Positions 1 through 9,447 are shown, counted from the first letter of the stretch. The stretch: 64,000 nt of DNA from Burkholderia diffusa (GCF_902499115.1 NZ_CABVPN010000003.1:1-64000); one strand, 5' to 3'. Translations and numbers: made by a program. Notes: generated from the sequence alone by a model not told the origin.

Positions 1-85
1 CGTCCGCTTGATCCCTTGCTCCATTTGGCACCTCTTCGTTTCGGCGAAAAAGTGTCAACCTATTTCAGGACGGGTCAATGCCATG

Positions 86-123
86 AAAAAAGCCGCCGTG
101 CGCGAAGCACGGCGGCTTTTTTT
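86..123. terminator. Bidirectional rho-independent terminator
   Basis: An 11-bp perfect stem (AGCCGCCGTGC / GCACGGCGGCT) with a 5-base loop is flanked by an A run on the left and a T run on the right. It can therefore stop transcription in both directions. It lies just past the 3' end of the minus-strand ABC exporter. Bases 1-85 hold no gene that I can support. Confidence 0.85.
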
Positions 124-143
124 GTCGGCTGCGTGGCGCGGCG

Positions 144-1973
144 TCAGGCCACGCGTTCGCCGGTCGGTGCGGTGCCGTCGGGCGCGTGATGGCGGCCGTG
201 CTGCTTCGCGAGCAGGTCGCGGTACAGGCCCGGACGGTTGCGCAGCACGTCGGGGCTGCCGTCGTCGATCACCTTGCCGTTGCTCATCACGATGATCCGG
301 TCGAAGTTGCGCAGCGTCGACAGCCGGTGCGCGATCGCGATCACCGTGCGGCCGACCATCAGGCGGTCGAGCGCGCTCTGGATCGCTTCCTCGGATGCGC
401 TGTCGAGTGCGGACGTCGCTTCGTCGAGCAGCAGGATAGGCGCATCCTTCAGGATCGCACGCGCGATCGCGATGCGCTGGCGCTGGCCGCCCGACAGCTT
501 CACGCCGCGGTCGCCGACGATCGTGTCATAGCCTTCCGGCATCGCCTCGATGAACTCCGAGCAGCGGGCGTCGCGCGCGGCGGCGAGCACTTCCTCGCGG
601 GTCGCCTCGGGGCGGCCGTATGCGATGTTGTCGTAGATGGTCCGGTGCAGCAGCGAGATGTCTTGCGGCACGAGCGCGATCGCGTGCCGCAGGCTGTCCT
701 GCGTGATCGCCTTCACGTCCTGCCCGTCGACCTTCACGGCGCCATCCTGCGTGTCGTAGAAGCGCTGCAGCAGCGCGAGCACGGTCGACTTGCCGGCGCC
801 CGACTTGCCGATGAGGCCGACGCGCTGGCCCGGTTCGATATGGAGGTCGAAGTGGTCGAGGATCGCGCGGCGATGCGGATACGCGAACGTCACGCGTTCG
901 AAATCGACGCGCCCACCCTTGGCCGACAGCGGTTGCGCGTCGGAGCGGTCCGGCATCCCGTGCGGCTCGAGCAGCGTCTTCACGGCTTCGGACAGGCGCG
1001 CCACATGCTGCGTGACGTCGACGAGCGCGACCGCCAGATCGCGCGTGCCGTGCAGGATCGTGAAGCCGAGCGAGCTGACGAGCACGATGTCGCCGGAGGT
1101 CGCGCGGCCTTGGTCCCACAGCCACAGTGCCCAGCCGAGCAGGCCGGCGGACAGCATCGCGGTGATCACCGCGTGCAGCAGGCGCAGCTTCTCGAGATAG
1201 AGCAGGCTTTGCTGGCGCGCGTCCATCTCGGCCTTCACCGTTGCGCCGAAGCGCTTCTGTTCGCGCAGCGTCATCCCGAACGCGCGCACGAGGCCCATGT
1301 TGCCGATCACGTCGACGAGCTCGCCGTCGACCGCCGCGGCCTTCGACGCGAACGCGTGATGGCGCGCGGAACCGCGCCCGGCAAGCTTGAACAACACGAC
1401 CGAGAGCACGGCCGAACAGCCGAGCAGGCCGGCGGCCATCAGCGGGTTCACGACGATGATCATCAGGATCGCGCCCATCACCGCGATGCACGGCGGCAGC
1501 ACGTTCCACGCCATCGTGTTCTCGGACGTATAGACGGCGTTCGACGTGGCGGTGATGCGGCTCGCGAGCGTGCCCGGCTGCTTTTCCGAGTAGTACGTCG
1601 GCGAATGGCCGATCAGGTACTGGAACAGGTCGCGCCGCAGGTCGCCGGTGACCGCGACGAACGTGTGCGCGGCGACCCAGCCGCCGACGCGCCACAGCAG
1701 GTTGTCGGCCGCGATCAGCCCGACGAGCAGCGCGAACGCACTCCACAGCGGGCCAGGATGATGACGCCCGGTCGCGAGCACGTCGATCAGGTGTTTGATC
1801 GCGTATTGCGAGCCGAGCGCGCAGCCGACGGCGGCCAGCACGCTGCAGAGCACGATCAGGTGCGCGACGGGATGCAGGCGGATGTAGCGGAACAGAAACG
1901 CGATCGGCCGATGCGCGTAGCTCGACAGCTTCGCGTTGTGGGCGTTGCGCTGGGCAGGGGTGAGAGATTCCAA
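144..1973 (-). CDS. ABC exporter, fused membrane and ATPase domains
   Basis: This encodes an MsbA-type half-transporter of about 609 residues, expected to dimerise in the inner membrane and export a lipophilic substrate using ATP. The N-terminal half holds about six hydrophobic segments. The C-terminal nucleotide-binding domain has Walker A (GKSGAGKST), the ABC signature (LSGGQ), Walker B (ILLLDEATSALD) and the H-loop (IAHRLST). The open frame reaches an ATG at 2099, but the extra N-terminal 42 residues look unlike the family. I prefer the TTG at 1973, giving a start LESLTPAQ. A TACAAT -10-like hexamer near 2050 on the minus strand would also fit this later start. The substrate cannot be read from the sequence. 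The gene is divergent from the glycosyltransferase at 2535. Confidence 0.85.
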   Translation of the reverse strand: MESLTPAQRNAHNAKLSSYAHRPIAFLFRYIRLHPVAHLIVLCSVLAAVGCALGSQYAIKHLIDVLATGRHHPGPLWSAFALLVGLIAADNLLWRVGGWVAAHTFVAVTGDLRRDLFQYLIGHSPTYYSEKQPGTLASRITATSNAVYTSENTMAWNVLPPCIAVMGAILMIIVVNPLMAAGLLGCSAVLSVVLFKLAGRGSARHHAFASKAAAVDGELVDVIGNMGLVRAFGMTLREQKRFGATVKAEMDARQQSLLYLEKLRLLHAVITAMLSAGLLGWALWLWDQGRATSGDIVLVSSLGFTILHGTRDLAVALVDVTQHVARLSEAVKTLLEPHGMPDRSDAQPLSAKGGRVDFERVTFAYPHRRAILDHFDLHIEPGQRVGLIGKSGAGKSTVLALLQRFYDTQDGAVKVDGQDVKAITQDSLRHAIALVPQDISLLHRTIYDNIAYGRPEATREEVLAAARDARCSEFIEAMPEGYDTIVGDRGVKLSGGQRQRIAIARAILKDAPILLLDEATSALDSASEEAIQSALDRLMVGRTVIAIAHRLSTLRNFDRIIVMSNGKVIDDGSPDVLRNRPGLYRDLLAKQHGRHHAPDGTAPTGERVA

Positions 1974-2252
1974 AATATGCGTGCGGTGATTCGGTGATTG
2001 AGCGGATCGGTGGATCGCAGCCCACGGTCGCCCGGACTGAATAATCCGGCATTGTAAACAAGGCCGTGCATTGCGCTGCGCGAATCTTGCCTTGGTCACG
2101 GGCGCGCGACCAATTTTGAGATAAAATTCGGCATCCGTCCTGCCGCATGCGCCGGAATCGCGATGCCGGCAGCGAGGGGACGACTCGGAACGCCAAAAGG
2201 GCCTTCCACTCTAGAACGGACGCCCAAGTCCGCGGGTTGCAAAGTGTTGCAC

Positions 2253-2265
2253 CTTTGTAACAAAG
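2253..2265. promoter_or_regulatory. CTTTGTAACAAAG palindrome in divergent intergenic region
   Basis: The stretch 1974-2534 separates two divergent genes and holds no convincing reading frame. Within it, CTTTGTAACAAAG is a perfect dyad with a 3-base centre, lying in an AT-rich patch unlike its surroundings. A GATAAT hexamer follows at 2309-2314. It could be an operator for the glycosyltransferase gene, but no known regulator site was recognised. Confidence 0.35.
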
Positions 2266-2534
2266 TAAAGTGTTTGAAATGTTGTGCGCCGTATCGGGAT
2301 TAACCCTAGATAATCGGCTCCGGGTTCGATTCCAGGTTTTTACGAACCCCTGTCAACGGGTCTTCGTTTCAAACGTTCTATGCCTGTCGCGTCGCCGACG
2401 CTCCTTGAGCAGCGCGGGTTCGACGCCCCCGGCAGGCTGATTCGTCCGATTTTCGGACGAAATGCATCCAGCCCGGACCGCCGGCAGGTTGCCGACCCAT
2501 ACCTGGTTTTTAGCCGATTTTTTAGGAGTTACGC

Positions 2535-3599
2535 ATGCGAATCGCCCAAATCGCTCCGTTGCACGAAGCGGTGCCCCCGAAACTGTACGGTGGTACCGAG
2601 CGAGTGGTGTCCTACCTCACCGAAGCGCTTGTCGAGATGGGGCATGACGTCACGCTGTTCGCGAGCGGCGATTCGCAAACGTCGGCGAAGCTCGAAGCGT
2701 GCTGGCCGCAGGCGCTGCGCCTCGACCCGACGATCCGCGACGTGATGGCCCCGCACATGCTGCTCCTCGAGCAGGTGCGCCGCCGTGCGGAAGAGTTCGA
2801 CGTCCTGCACTGCCACATCGACTACTACCCGTTCTCGCTGTTCTCGCGCCAGCCGGTCCCGCATCTGACGACGATGCACGGCCGTCTCGACCTGCCGGAA
2901 CTGCAGCCGATCTTCAACGCGTTCAGCGACGTGCCGGTCGTGTCGATCTCCGACAACCAGCGCATCCCGCTGCCGCAGGCGAACTGGCTGTCGACCGTCT
3001 ACCACGGCCTGCCGGAAAACCTGCTGACGCCGATCCCGAACGTGAAGCCGAGCTACCTCGCGTTCCTCGGCCGCATCTCGCCGGAGAAGCGCGTCGACAC
3101 CGCGATTCGCATCGCCGAGCAGGCCGGCCTGCCGATCAAGATCGCCGCGAAACTCGACAAGGCCGACCGCGCGTACTACGAAGAGAAGATCAAGCCGCTG
3201 TTCGCGCTGCCGCACGTCGAGTACATCGGCGAAATCAGCGAGTCGGAAAAGACCGAATTCCTTGGCAACGCGCACGCGCTGCTGTTCCCGATCGACTGGC
3301 CGGAGCCGTTCGGCCTGGTGATGATCGAGGCGATGGCCTGCGGCACCCCGGTGATCGCATTCAAGCGCGGTTCGGTGCCGGAAGTGATCGAAAACGGCGT
3401 GTCGGGCTTCGTCGTCGAAGACGAACTGTCGGCCGTCGCGGCGCTCAAGCGACTCGATACGTTGCCGCGCGAGAAGGTGCGCGCCGCGTTCGAAGCACGT
3501 TTCTCGTCGAAGGTGATGGCGCAGAACTACGTGAAGGGCTACGAGGAACTGCTGCGCCAGAAGCACCGCACGGTGCTGCGCGAAGTCAACGCAGGCTGA
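2535..3599 (+). CDS. Glycosyltransferase family 4
   Basis: A 354-residue GT4-family (GT-B fold) glycosyltransferase, probably cytoplasmic, transferring a sugar from a nucleotide-sugar donor. The N terminus MRIAQIAPL and the early PKLYGGTERVV glycine-rich loop are typical. The C-terminal half has the EPFGLVMIEAMACGTPVIAF signature, which includes the E-x7-E donor-binding motif. An AGGAG sits 7 bases before the ATG. The acceptor is unknown, and the neighbours do not form an obvious polysaccharide cluster. It could serve glycogen or trehalose-type metabolism or exopolysaccharide assembly. Confidence 0.88.
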   Translation: MRIAQIAPLHEAVPPKLYGGTERVVSYLTEALVEMGHDVTLFASGDSQTSAKLEACWPQALRLDPTIRDVMAPHMLLLEQVRRRAEEFDVLHCHIDYYPFSLFSRQPVPHLTTMHGRLDLPELQPIFNAFSDVPVVSISDNQRIPLPQANWLSTVYHGLPENLLTPIPNVKPSYLAFLGRISPEKRVDTAIRIAEQAGLPIKIAAKLDKADRAYYEEKIKPLFALPHVEYIGEISESEKTEFLGNAHALLFPIDWPEPFGLVMIEAMACGTPVIAFKRGSVPEVIENGVSGFVVEDELSAVAALKRLDTLPREKVRAAFEARFSSKVMAQNYVKGYEELLRQKHRTVLREVNAG

Positions 3600-3637
3600 T
3601 GCCGGCGCGTCGGCCGCACTGCGGCTGAGGCCGTCAT

Positions 3638-3672
3638 TGACGCCCCGTCCGGGTCCCCGGCGGGGCGTTGTC
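3638..3672 (+). terminator. Probable terminator after glycosyltransferase
   Basis: A stem ACGCCCCG / CGGGGCGT with an inner GC-rich loop lies 40 bases past the glycosyltransferase stop codon. The following T tract is short (TTGT), so termination efficiency is uncertain. Confidence 0.55.
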
Positions 3673-3779
3673 ACATCTGCGGCGCCGATCTGTTGTATTC
3701 TCGCCGCGCCCGGCGCCGCGAACGGTCCCGGAAGCGGCCCGGCACGCCATCCGGTCGTCTGTCCAGACGGTAATGTCCC

Positions 3780-3785
3780 TATAAT
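3780..3785 (+). promoter_or_regulatory. TATAAT -10 box for membrane protein gene
   Basis: A perfect TATAAT lies 50 bases before the TTG start at 3835, in otherwise very GC-rich DNA. No good -35 hexamer is seen at the usual distance. Confidence 0.5.
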
Positions 3786-3834
3786 GGCCGTGCCGCGAAA
3801 TCCGGCCCGCACGAACATCGAGAGGAGAGCAGTC

Positions 3835-4635
3835 TTGGCGAGATCGAAAACCACGCGCGCAGCGCCGGCCCCCGGCGCCGGCGTGATCTTCGCGTTGCGC
3901 GCGATCGGTCTCGTGCTGCTCGCGCGCTGGCTGTTCTCGATGTCGCAGATGGGGTATCGCGCGTCGCTGTCGGCGATGGTGTCGTCGCCGTGGGCATTCG
4001 TCTATCTCGTGCTGATTTTCCTGCTGCTCGCGCTGCCGGGCGCCGTCGCGCGCGCCGAGCGGCCGTTCCACCCGCTGCCGCAGTGGCTGCGCCAGGCGCT
4101 GCGGGTCTTCGCGCTGATCGGTTTCCTGTTTGCCGTGTGGTCGATCGGCGCGTTCGCGTGGGCGGCCGGCTGGCGCCGTGCGCTGCACGCGGTGACGGCG
4201 ACCAACGGCTGGCTCATCGCCGCGCCGGCGCTGTATGCGGCGATCGTGTGGATGTGTCGCCCGCGGCCGCTGTGGCGCACCAACGTGGCCGCGCGACGCT
4301 TCGCGGTCGGCCGCTACGCGATCTCGCTCGATACGCTCACGCGTACCGCGATCGTCTGGATGGAGAGCCGTAAGGTCGGCCAGTACGACGCGCGCGAACT
4401 GTCGGTGCGCTGGCCCGGCCGGGGCGCGTCCGCCGCGGCCGAGCAGGGTGCGCAGGCGGCCGTCGTGCCGCCGCGTCGCGGCAGCCTGTTTCGGCGGCCG
4501 AAGGTGGAACTGCTGTGGGATTCTCCGGCGGCCGTCGGCCATAACCGGCAGATCGTGATGCGCGCGCCGCTCGCGACCGAGGGCGACCGCGTTGCGGTGC
4601 TCGCGCTCGACGCCGCGCTCAAGCAGATCGTCTGA
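3835..4635 (+). CDS. Inner membrane protein of unknown function
   Basis: A protein of about 266 residues with four or so hydrophobic segments in its first 140 residues (around VIFALRAIGLVLLARWLF, WAFVYLVLIFLLLALPGAV, VFALIGFLFAVWSIGAF and WLIAAPALYAAIVW). A basic, soluble C-terminal half follows. I chose the TTG at 3835 because AGGAGAG lies just upstream and a TATAAT lies 50 bases before it; the frame stays open upstream to 3637. I do not recognise the family. It is probably co-transcribed with the DUF2214-type gene 37 bases downstream. Confidence 0.7.
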   Translation: MARSKTTRAAPAPGAGVIFALRAIGLVLLARWLFSMSQMGYRASLSAMVSSPWAFVYLVLIFLLLALPGAVARAERPFHPLPQWLRQALRVFALIGFLFAVWSIGAFAWAAGWRRALHAVTATNGWLIAAPALYAAIVWMCRPRPLWRTNVAARRFAVGRYAISLDTLTRTAIVWMESRKVGQYDARELSVRWPGRGASAAAEQGAQAAVVPPRRGSLFRRPKVELLWDSPAAVGHNRQIVMRAPLATEGDRVAVLALDAALKQIV

Positions 4636-4672
4636 CAAGGCCTGCGCGGCGCGCGGGCGACAAGGAGGCGCA

Positions 4673-5137
4673 ATGATCGTTCGCTGGTTGCTGGCAGCCG
4701 TTCACCTCATGGCGTTCGGCGTCGCGTTCGCCGCGATCGCGGGGCGCAACCGCGCGCTGCGCCGGGTCATCGCGTCGGCGCAGGCCGCCGACCTGCCCGG
4801 CGTGTTCAAGGCCGACGCGGCCTGGGGATTGTCCGCGCTGGTGCTGATCGCGACGGGGCTCGCACGCGCGTTCGGCGGCTTCGAGAAGGGCGCCGCGTAT
4901 TACCTTCACGCGCCGCTCTTCCACCTCAAGATGACCGCGCTCGTGCTGATCCTGCTGCTCGAGATCGTGCCGATGCTCGGGCTGATCCGCTGGCGCATCG
5001 CCGCGCGGCAACAGCAGATGCCCGATCTGGGCCGCGCACGGACCTATGTGCGCATCGGCCATTGGCAGGCCGTGCTCGTGATGGTCATCGTGTTTGCCGC
5101 GTCGGGAATGGCGCGGGGGATCGGGGCGGCCGGTTAG
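4673..5137 (+). CDS. DUF2214-family small membrane protein
   Basis: A 154-residue, four-helix membrane protein resembling the DUF2214 family. Hydrophobic segments lie near residues 3-24, 50-70, 80-103 and 128-150. Charged or histidine-containing stretches (ADLPGVFKADAAWGLS, YYLHAPLFHLKM) sit between them. The ATG at 4673 is chosen because AAGGAGG lies 4 bases upstream. The frame is open further 5' but would overlap the previous gene. The function of the family is unknown. The conserved histidines could bind haem or metal, which is inference. Confidence 0.75.
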   Translation: MIVRWLLAAVHLMAFGVAFAAIAGRNRALRRVIASAQAADLPGVFKADAAWGLSALVLIATGLARAFGGFEKGAAYYLHAPLFHLKMTALVLILLLEIVPMLGLIRWRIAARQQQMPDLGRARTYVRIGHWQAVLVMVIVFAASGMARGIGAAG

Positions 5138-5145
5138 GCCTTCCG

Positions 5146-5168
5146 GCCGGGCGGACCAGCCGCCCGGC
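5146..5168. terminator. GC-rich hairpin between convergent genes
   Basis: GCCGGGCGG / CCGCCCGGC form a 9-bp perfect stem with a 5-base loop between two convergent genes. It has no T tract, so it may be only a weak or protein-dependent terminator. Confidence 0.4.
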
Positions 5169-5179
5169 TCGTCCTGCGC

Positions 5180-6532
5180 TCAGCGCACGAGGCAGGGGCG
5201 CTTGTTGTTGAACGTCCAGCCCGGAATCAGATACTGCATCGCGGCTGCATCGTCGCGCGCGCCGAGCCCGTGCTGCTTGTACAACTCGTGCGCGACCGCG
5301 ACCGCATCCATGTCGATGTCGATGCCGAGACCCGGACGCTTCGGCACTTCCACGAGCCCGTTCTCGATCTTCAGCGGCTCGCGCGTCAGCCGTTCGCCGT
5401 CCTGCCAGATCCAGTGCGTGTCGATCGCGGTGACTTGACCGGGCGCGGCGGCCGCGACGTGCGTGAACATCGCGAGCGACACGTCGAAGTGGTTGTTCGA
5501 ATGCGAGCCCCACGTGAGGCCCCAGTCGCGGCACATCTGCGCGACGCGCACCGAGCCCTGCATCGTCCAGAAGTGCGGGTCGGCGAGCGGGATGTCGACC
5601 GCCTGCAACTGCACCGCATGGCCCATCTGCCGCCAGTCGGTCGCGATCATGTTGGTCGCCGTCGGCAGCCCGGTCGAGCGGCGGAATTCGGCCATCACCT
5701 CGCGGCCCGAGTAGCCGTTTTCCGCACCGCACGGATCTTCCGCATAGGCGAGCACGTGATGCAGGTCGCGGCACAGCCGCACGGCCTCGTCGAGCGACCA
5801 CGCGCCGTTCGGATCGAGCGTCACGCGCGCGTCGGGGAAGCGCTCGGCGAGCGCCGTCACGGCTTCGACCTCGCGCGCGCCTTCGAACACGCCGCCCTTC
5901 AGCTTGAAGTCGTTGAACCCGTAGCGCGCATGCGCGGCTTCGGCGAGGCGCACGACCGCCTCGGGCGTCAGCGCGGCCTCGTCGCGCACGCGCGTCCAGT
6001 CGTCGGTCGCGCCGCGGCCGTCGCGATAGGGCAGCGCGGTTTGCGTCCGGTCGCCGACGTAGAACAGGTAGCCGAGCATCTCGACGCGCTCGCGCTGCTG
6101 TCCCTCGCCGAGCAGGGCGGCCACGGGCACGCCGAGATGCTGGCCGAGCAGGTCGAGCAGCGCGGCTTCGAGCGCGGTGACCGCGTGGATCGTGGTGCGC
6201 AGGTCGAAGGTCTGCAGGCCGCGGCCGCTCGCGTCGCGGTCGGCAAAGGTGCGCCGCACGTCGTTGAGCACCGCATGGTAGTTGCCGACCGGCTGACCGA
6301 CGACGAGCGCGCGCGCATCCTCGAGCGTGCGGCGGATGCTTTCGCCGCCCGGCACCTCGCCGACGCCGGTGCGGCCCGCGCTGTCCTTCAGGATCAGGAG
6401 GTTGCGGGTGAAGAACGGGCCGTGCGCACCGCTCAGGTTGAGCAGCATGCTGTCGTGGCCGGCGACCGGGATGGCTTGCAGGTCGACGATGCGCGGCGTG
6501 TCGTGGGAAGGCGAGGCAGTGACGGCGTTCAT
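5180..6532 (-). CDS. gudD: Glucarate dehydratase
   Basis: Enolase-superfamily enzyme of 450 residues that dehydrates D-glucarate (and often L-idarate) to 5-keto-4-deoxy-D-glucarate, the first step of sugar-acid catabolism. Visible family marks are FKLKGG (catalytic Lys pair), LDPNGAW and YAEDPCG (metal-ligand Asp/Glu), and WGSHSNNHFD (catalytic His region). The length fits GudD well. The ATG at 6532 (MNAVTASPSHD) is preferred over the upstream 6571. The divergent FadR-type regulator is the obvious candidate controller. No glucarate permease or aldolase gene is next to it. Confidence 0.93.
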   Translation of the reverse strand: MNAVTASPSHDTPRIVDLQAIPVAGHDSMLLNLSGAHGPFFTRNLLILKDSAGRTGVGEVPGGESIRRTLEDARALVVGQPVGNYHAVLNDVRRTFADRDASGRGLQTFDLRTTIHAVTALEAALLDLLGQHLGVPVAALLGEGQQRERVEMLGYLFYVGDRTQTALPYRDGRGATDDWTRVRDEAALTPEAVVRLAEAAHARYGFNDFKLKGGVFEGAREVEAVTALAERFPDARVTLDPNGAWSLDEAVRLCRDLHHVLAYAEDPCGAENGYSGREVMAEFRRSTGLPTATNMIATDWRQMGHAVQLQAVDIPLADPHFWTMQGSVRVAQMCRDWGLTWGSHSNNHFDVSLAMFTHVAAAAPGQVTAIDTHWIWQDGERLTREPLKIENGLVEVPKRPGLGIDIDMDAVAVAHELYKQHGLGARDDAAAMQYLIPGWTFNNKRPCLVR

Positions 6533-6879
6533 GGCGGCGATGGCGAAAGAGTGGGCAATGCCGTGCGGCAAAAGCTTTGCCGCGCGCGGCGGGAGGTGCG
6601 ATCATTCGACAACCGACGTGCGCGGCGCGCAAGCCCCGCATGTCGACAGCAACCCGAAAGGGTGAGGGCGACCCGCTCGATGCCGGTGTCGCGGCGGACC
6701 GGAGCCAAGCGCGGATGCGCGCTTCGGTGTCGACCGTGAAACCGGGCGCCGGCAGCCGCGCACAAGCGCGAATGCTGGCCGATCGTGAACCACGGGACCC
6801 GGCAGGTGCTTGTACACCAGCCTTGGTCAACAGGAGATCCGTATCGCGATCATCAGTCGTCGGATGACTTGTGACGCAG

Positions 6880-6885
6880 TATAAT
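6880..6885 (+). promoter_or_regulatory. TATAAT -10 box for the gud regulator
   Basis: A perfect TATAAT lies 76 bases before the ATG of the FadR-type regulator, in the 428-bp divergent region between gudD and that gene. A TGTACA dyad at 6811-6816 and nearby TTGGTCAACA could be regulator sites, but I cannot assign them. Confidence 0.5.
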
Positions 6886-6960
6886 GAATCATCGGCGTTC
6901 GCTCAAACCCCGCGTAAACCCTCGGCTCACATTACGATCATTCAAAAAGGAACCGGCCTC

Positions 6961-7722
6961 ATGTCCGTGCCCACGCTTCCCGCAGCGCCGCGCCGTCGCG
7001 CACGCAGCCTCGCACAAGATGTCGTCGACGCGCTGACCGCGCAGATCGAAAACGGCACGCTGCGTCCCGGCGACAAGCTGCCGACCGAAACCGAAGTCAT
7101 GGCGGCGCAGGGCGTCAGCCGCACGGTCGTGCGCGAAGCGATCTCGCGGATGCAGGCGAGCGGCCTCGTCGAGACGCGCCACGGCATCGGCAGCTTTGTG
7201 CTCGAACCGACGCGCCGCCAGGCACTCGGCATCGATCCCGCGACCATCACGACGCTGCGCGACGTACTAGCCGTGCTCGAGCTGCGCATCAGCCTCGAAA
7301 GCGAATGCGCGAGCCTCGCCGCGCAGCGCGCGAACGATACCGACCTCGCCGCGCTGCGGCGGGCGCTCGACGCAATCGCGTCGGGGGCGGGCGGCGGCCG
7401 CGACACGGCGCAGCTCGATTTCCAGTTCCACCTGCAGATCGCGCAGTCCACCGGCAACCGCTACTTCGTCGACATCATGACGCAGCTCGGCGCGTCGATC
7501 ATTCCGCGCACGCGCGTGAATTCGGCGCGCTTCGCCGGTGACGACCTCGAGCGCTATGTCGGCCGGCTCAATCACGAGCATGAAGACATTTACGAGGCGA
7601 TCGCGCGTCACGACCCGGAGGCCGCGCGTGCCGCAATGCGCACGCACCTGACCAACAGCCGCGAGCGGCTGCGCCGTGCGCACGAGGCGGCCGAGGCGGA
7701 ACGCGACACGCAGGCCAGCTGA
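6961..7722 (+). CDS. FadR-type GntR-family transcriptional regulator
   Basis: A 253-residue regulator with an N-terminal winged helix (RSLAQDVVDALTAQIENG, PGDKLPTETEVMAAQGVSRT, then HGIGSFVL) and an alpha-helical FCD ligand domain from about residue 90 with the usual metal-binding Asp/His pattern (LDFQFHLQIAQST, NHEHEDIYEAI). The ATG at 6961 follows an AAGGA. It is divergent from gudD, so regulation of glucarate use in response to a sugar acid is the simplest reading. The frame extends 30 codons further upstream, but that part is not family-like. Confidence 0.88.
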   Translation: MSVPTLPAAPRRRARSLAQDVVDALTAQIENGTLRPGDKLPTETEVMAAQGVSRTVVREAISRMQASGLVETRHGIGSFVLEPTRRQALGIDPATITTLRDVLAVLELRISLESECASLAAQRANDTDLAALRRALDAIASGAGGGRDTAQLDFQFHLQIAQSTGNRYFVDIMTQLGASIIPRTRVNSARFAGDDLERYVGRLNHEHEDIYEAIARHDPEAARAAMRTHLTNSRERLRRAHEAAEAERDTQAS

Positions 7723-7786
7723 CGAGACGGCCCGCACAATGCCGCGGGTCACGTCGAATACCGTCTAAACATCAGTCATCGCATAA

Positions 7787-7815
7787 GATCGGCGCGATTG
7801 CGCCGATCGTTTTAT
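7787..7815 (+). terminator. Terminator after the FadR-type regulator
   Basis: A perfect 9-bp stem GATCGGCGC / GCGCCGATC with loop GATT, followed by GTTTTATT, lies 65 bases after the regulator stop codon. Confidence 0.8.
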
Positions 7816-7927
7816 TGCTTGCGATGCATCCGTCGGCACGCGCATCGTGCGAGAGAAGGCGGGGCGGCGTTTCCGCCGTGGCCCGCCCCCAGGCCGCCTG
7901 GCTATCCAGGCAGCTGATCCTGCTCGA

Positions 7928-9076
7928 TCAGCCTCCCTTCGTCACGATGGTCTTCCACGTACCGCTCTTCACCTGATAGAGCGTCGACATCCCGCTCTTC
8001 AGCGAGCCGTCGCTCGCGAACGAGATGCGGCCGGTGACACCTTCGAAATCGACTTTCTTCAACGCCGGGCGATAGACCTTCGGATCGGTCGAGTTGACCG
8101 CCTGCATCGCCTTGATCGCCGCCCACGCCGCGTCGTAGCCGAACTGCGCATACGACAGCACGTCGACACCGAAGCGCTTCTTGAACCGCTGCTCGAAATC
8201 CTTGCCCTGCGGCAGCTCGTCGAGCGGCCGTCCGTATTCCCACGCCATCGCGCCTTCCGCGGCCGGGCCGGCGATCTTGATGAACTCGTTGTCCTTCACG
8301 CCGCCGCCGCCGACGAACTGCGCGTTCAGCCCGAGCTGGCGCATCTGCTTGATGAAGTTCGCGGCGAGCGAATCGAGACCGCCGAAGAAGATCAGGTCGG
8401 GATTCTTGCCCTTCAGGCTCGTGATCTGCGCGCGGAAGTCGACCGCCTGGTTGCTGGTGAACTCGCGGCCGATGATGTTGCCGCCGGCCGCCTTCACGGC
8501 CTTCTCGAACTCGTCGGCCTCGCCCTGGCCGAACGCGGTGCGGTCGTCGATGATCGCGATGCGCTTAGCCTTGGTCACGTCCACGGCGTACTTGCCCGCG
8601 TTGCCGGCGTTCTGGCCGTCGGTCGCGATCACCATGAACATGTTCGCGAGCCCGCGCGACGTGAGCGTCGGGTTGGTCGCGGCCGGGTCGATCACCGGGA
8701 TGCCGGCCTTGTCGTAGACCACCGACGCCGGAATCGTCGTGCCCGAGTTGAAGTGGCCGACCACCACCGACACGTTCTGGTCGACGAGCGCCTGGGCGGC
8801 CTGCACGCCGATGCGCGGGTCGGCCTGGTCGTCCTGCACGACGAGGTTGAAGTGCGCGGGCTTGCCGGCGATCTGGATCTTCTGCGCGGCCGCATCGTCG
8901 AGCGCGAGCTGTACGCCGTTCTGGAGATCCTTCCCGTAACCGGCGTTCACGCCGGTGAGCGGCGCGGCGAAGCCGACCTTCACGTCGGTTGAGTCGGCCG
9001 CCTGAGCGGCCTGTTGCGAGAGGAGAGCTACCGCGGATACGACCGATACCGACAACAGGGAATGACGGAATTTCAT
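7928..9076 (-). CDS. Branched-chain amino acid-type ABC binding protein
   Basis: A periplasmic substrate-binding protein of the LivJ/LivK type, 382 residues. It starts with a signal peptide (MKFRHSLLSVSVVSAVALL, cleavage likely after AQAA), followed by VKVGFAAPLTG and the ligand-loop region VVVGHFNSGTTIPAS. The ATG at 9076 has AGAGGAA just upstream. The open frame runs to 9193, but those residues are not signal-like. No permease or ATPase genes are adjacent, so it must work with components encoded elsewhere. The ligand is not certain; leucine, isoleucine, valine or related amides are typical. Confidence 0.9.
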   Translation of the reverse strand: MKFRHSLLSVSVVSAVALLSQQAAQAADSTDVKVGFAAPLTGVNAGYGKDLQNGVQLALDDAAAQKIQIAGKPAHFNLVVQDDQADPRIGVQAAQALVDQNVSVVVGHFNSGTTIPASVVYDKAGIPVIDPAATNPTLTSRGLANMFMVIATDGQNAGNAGKYAVDVTKAKRIAIIDDRTAFGQGEADEFEKAVKAAGGNIIGREFTSNQAVDFRAQITSLKGKNPDLIFFGGLDSLAANFIKQMRQLGLNAQFVGGGGVKDNEFIKIAGPAAEGAMAWEYGRPLDELPQGKDFEQRFKKRFGVDVLSYAQFGYDAAWAAIKAMQAVNSTDPKVYRPALKKVDFEGVTGRISFASDGSLKSGMSTLYQVKSGTWKTIVTKGG

Positions 9077-9407
9077 GTTCGTTCCTCTTGTTCTTACACC
9101 AGCGGGTGGGTACCGCACGCAGCCGGCGGGCCGGGCGCGTGCGACGGGCGGGCGGTTCGACCGCTTCTCGGAATCGGGCGGGGAGGTTGGCATGCTGATG
9201 CTTCCCGGAAGAATCTCCCGTCAGGCTCTGCGAGGAGCCCCGATCGCTTCGATATATAGGTCGCCGATATGCGCGGGTCTTGGCAATTTGCTGCGCATTC
9301 GGTGCGGATTTGCGCATAGCTTCTACGCGAGCGTGGGCGGCCGGTATCGGGAGTTTCCCGTCGCGAGCGCAACGGGTCGGAAGGCGGGCGGCGGTGGGGG
9401 GCAGACA

Positions 9408-9433
9408 CGGCGCGGCCCGCCGGGGCCGCGCCG
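9408..9433. terminator. Strong GC-rich hairpin after phospholipase gene
   Basis: An 11-bp perfect stem (CGGCGCGGCCC / GGGCCGCGCCG, loop GCCG) lies 15 bases past the end of the minus-strand phospholipase C gene. It has no T tract on either strand. The rest of 9077-9447 holds nothing that I can identify. Confidence 0.45.
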
Positions 9434-9447
9434 CGTCATGCGAGCCG

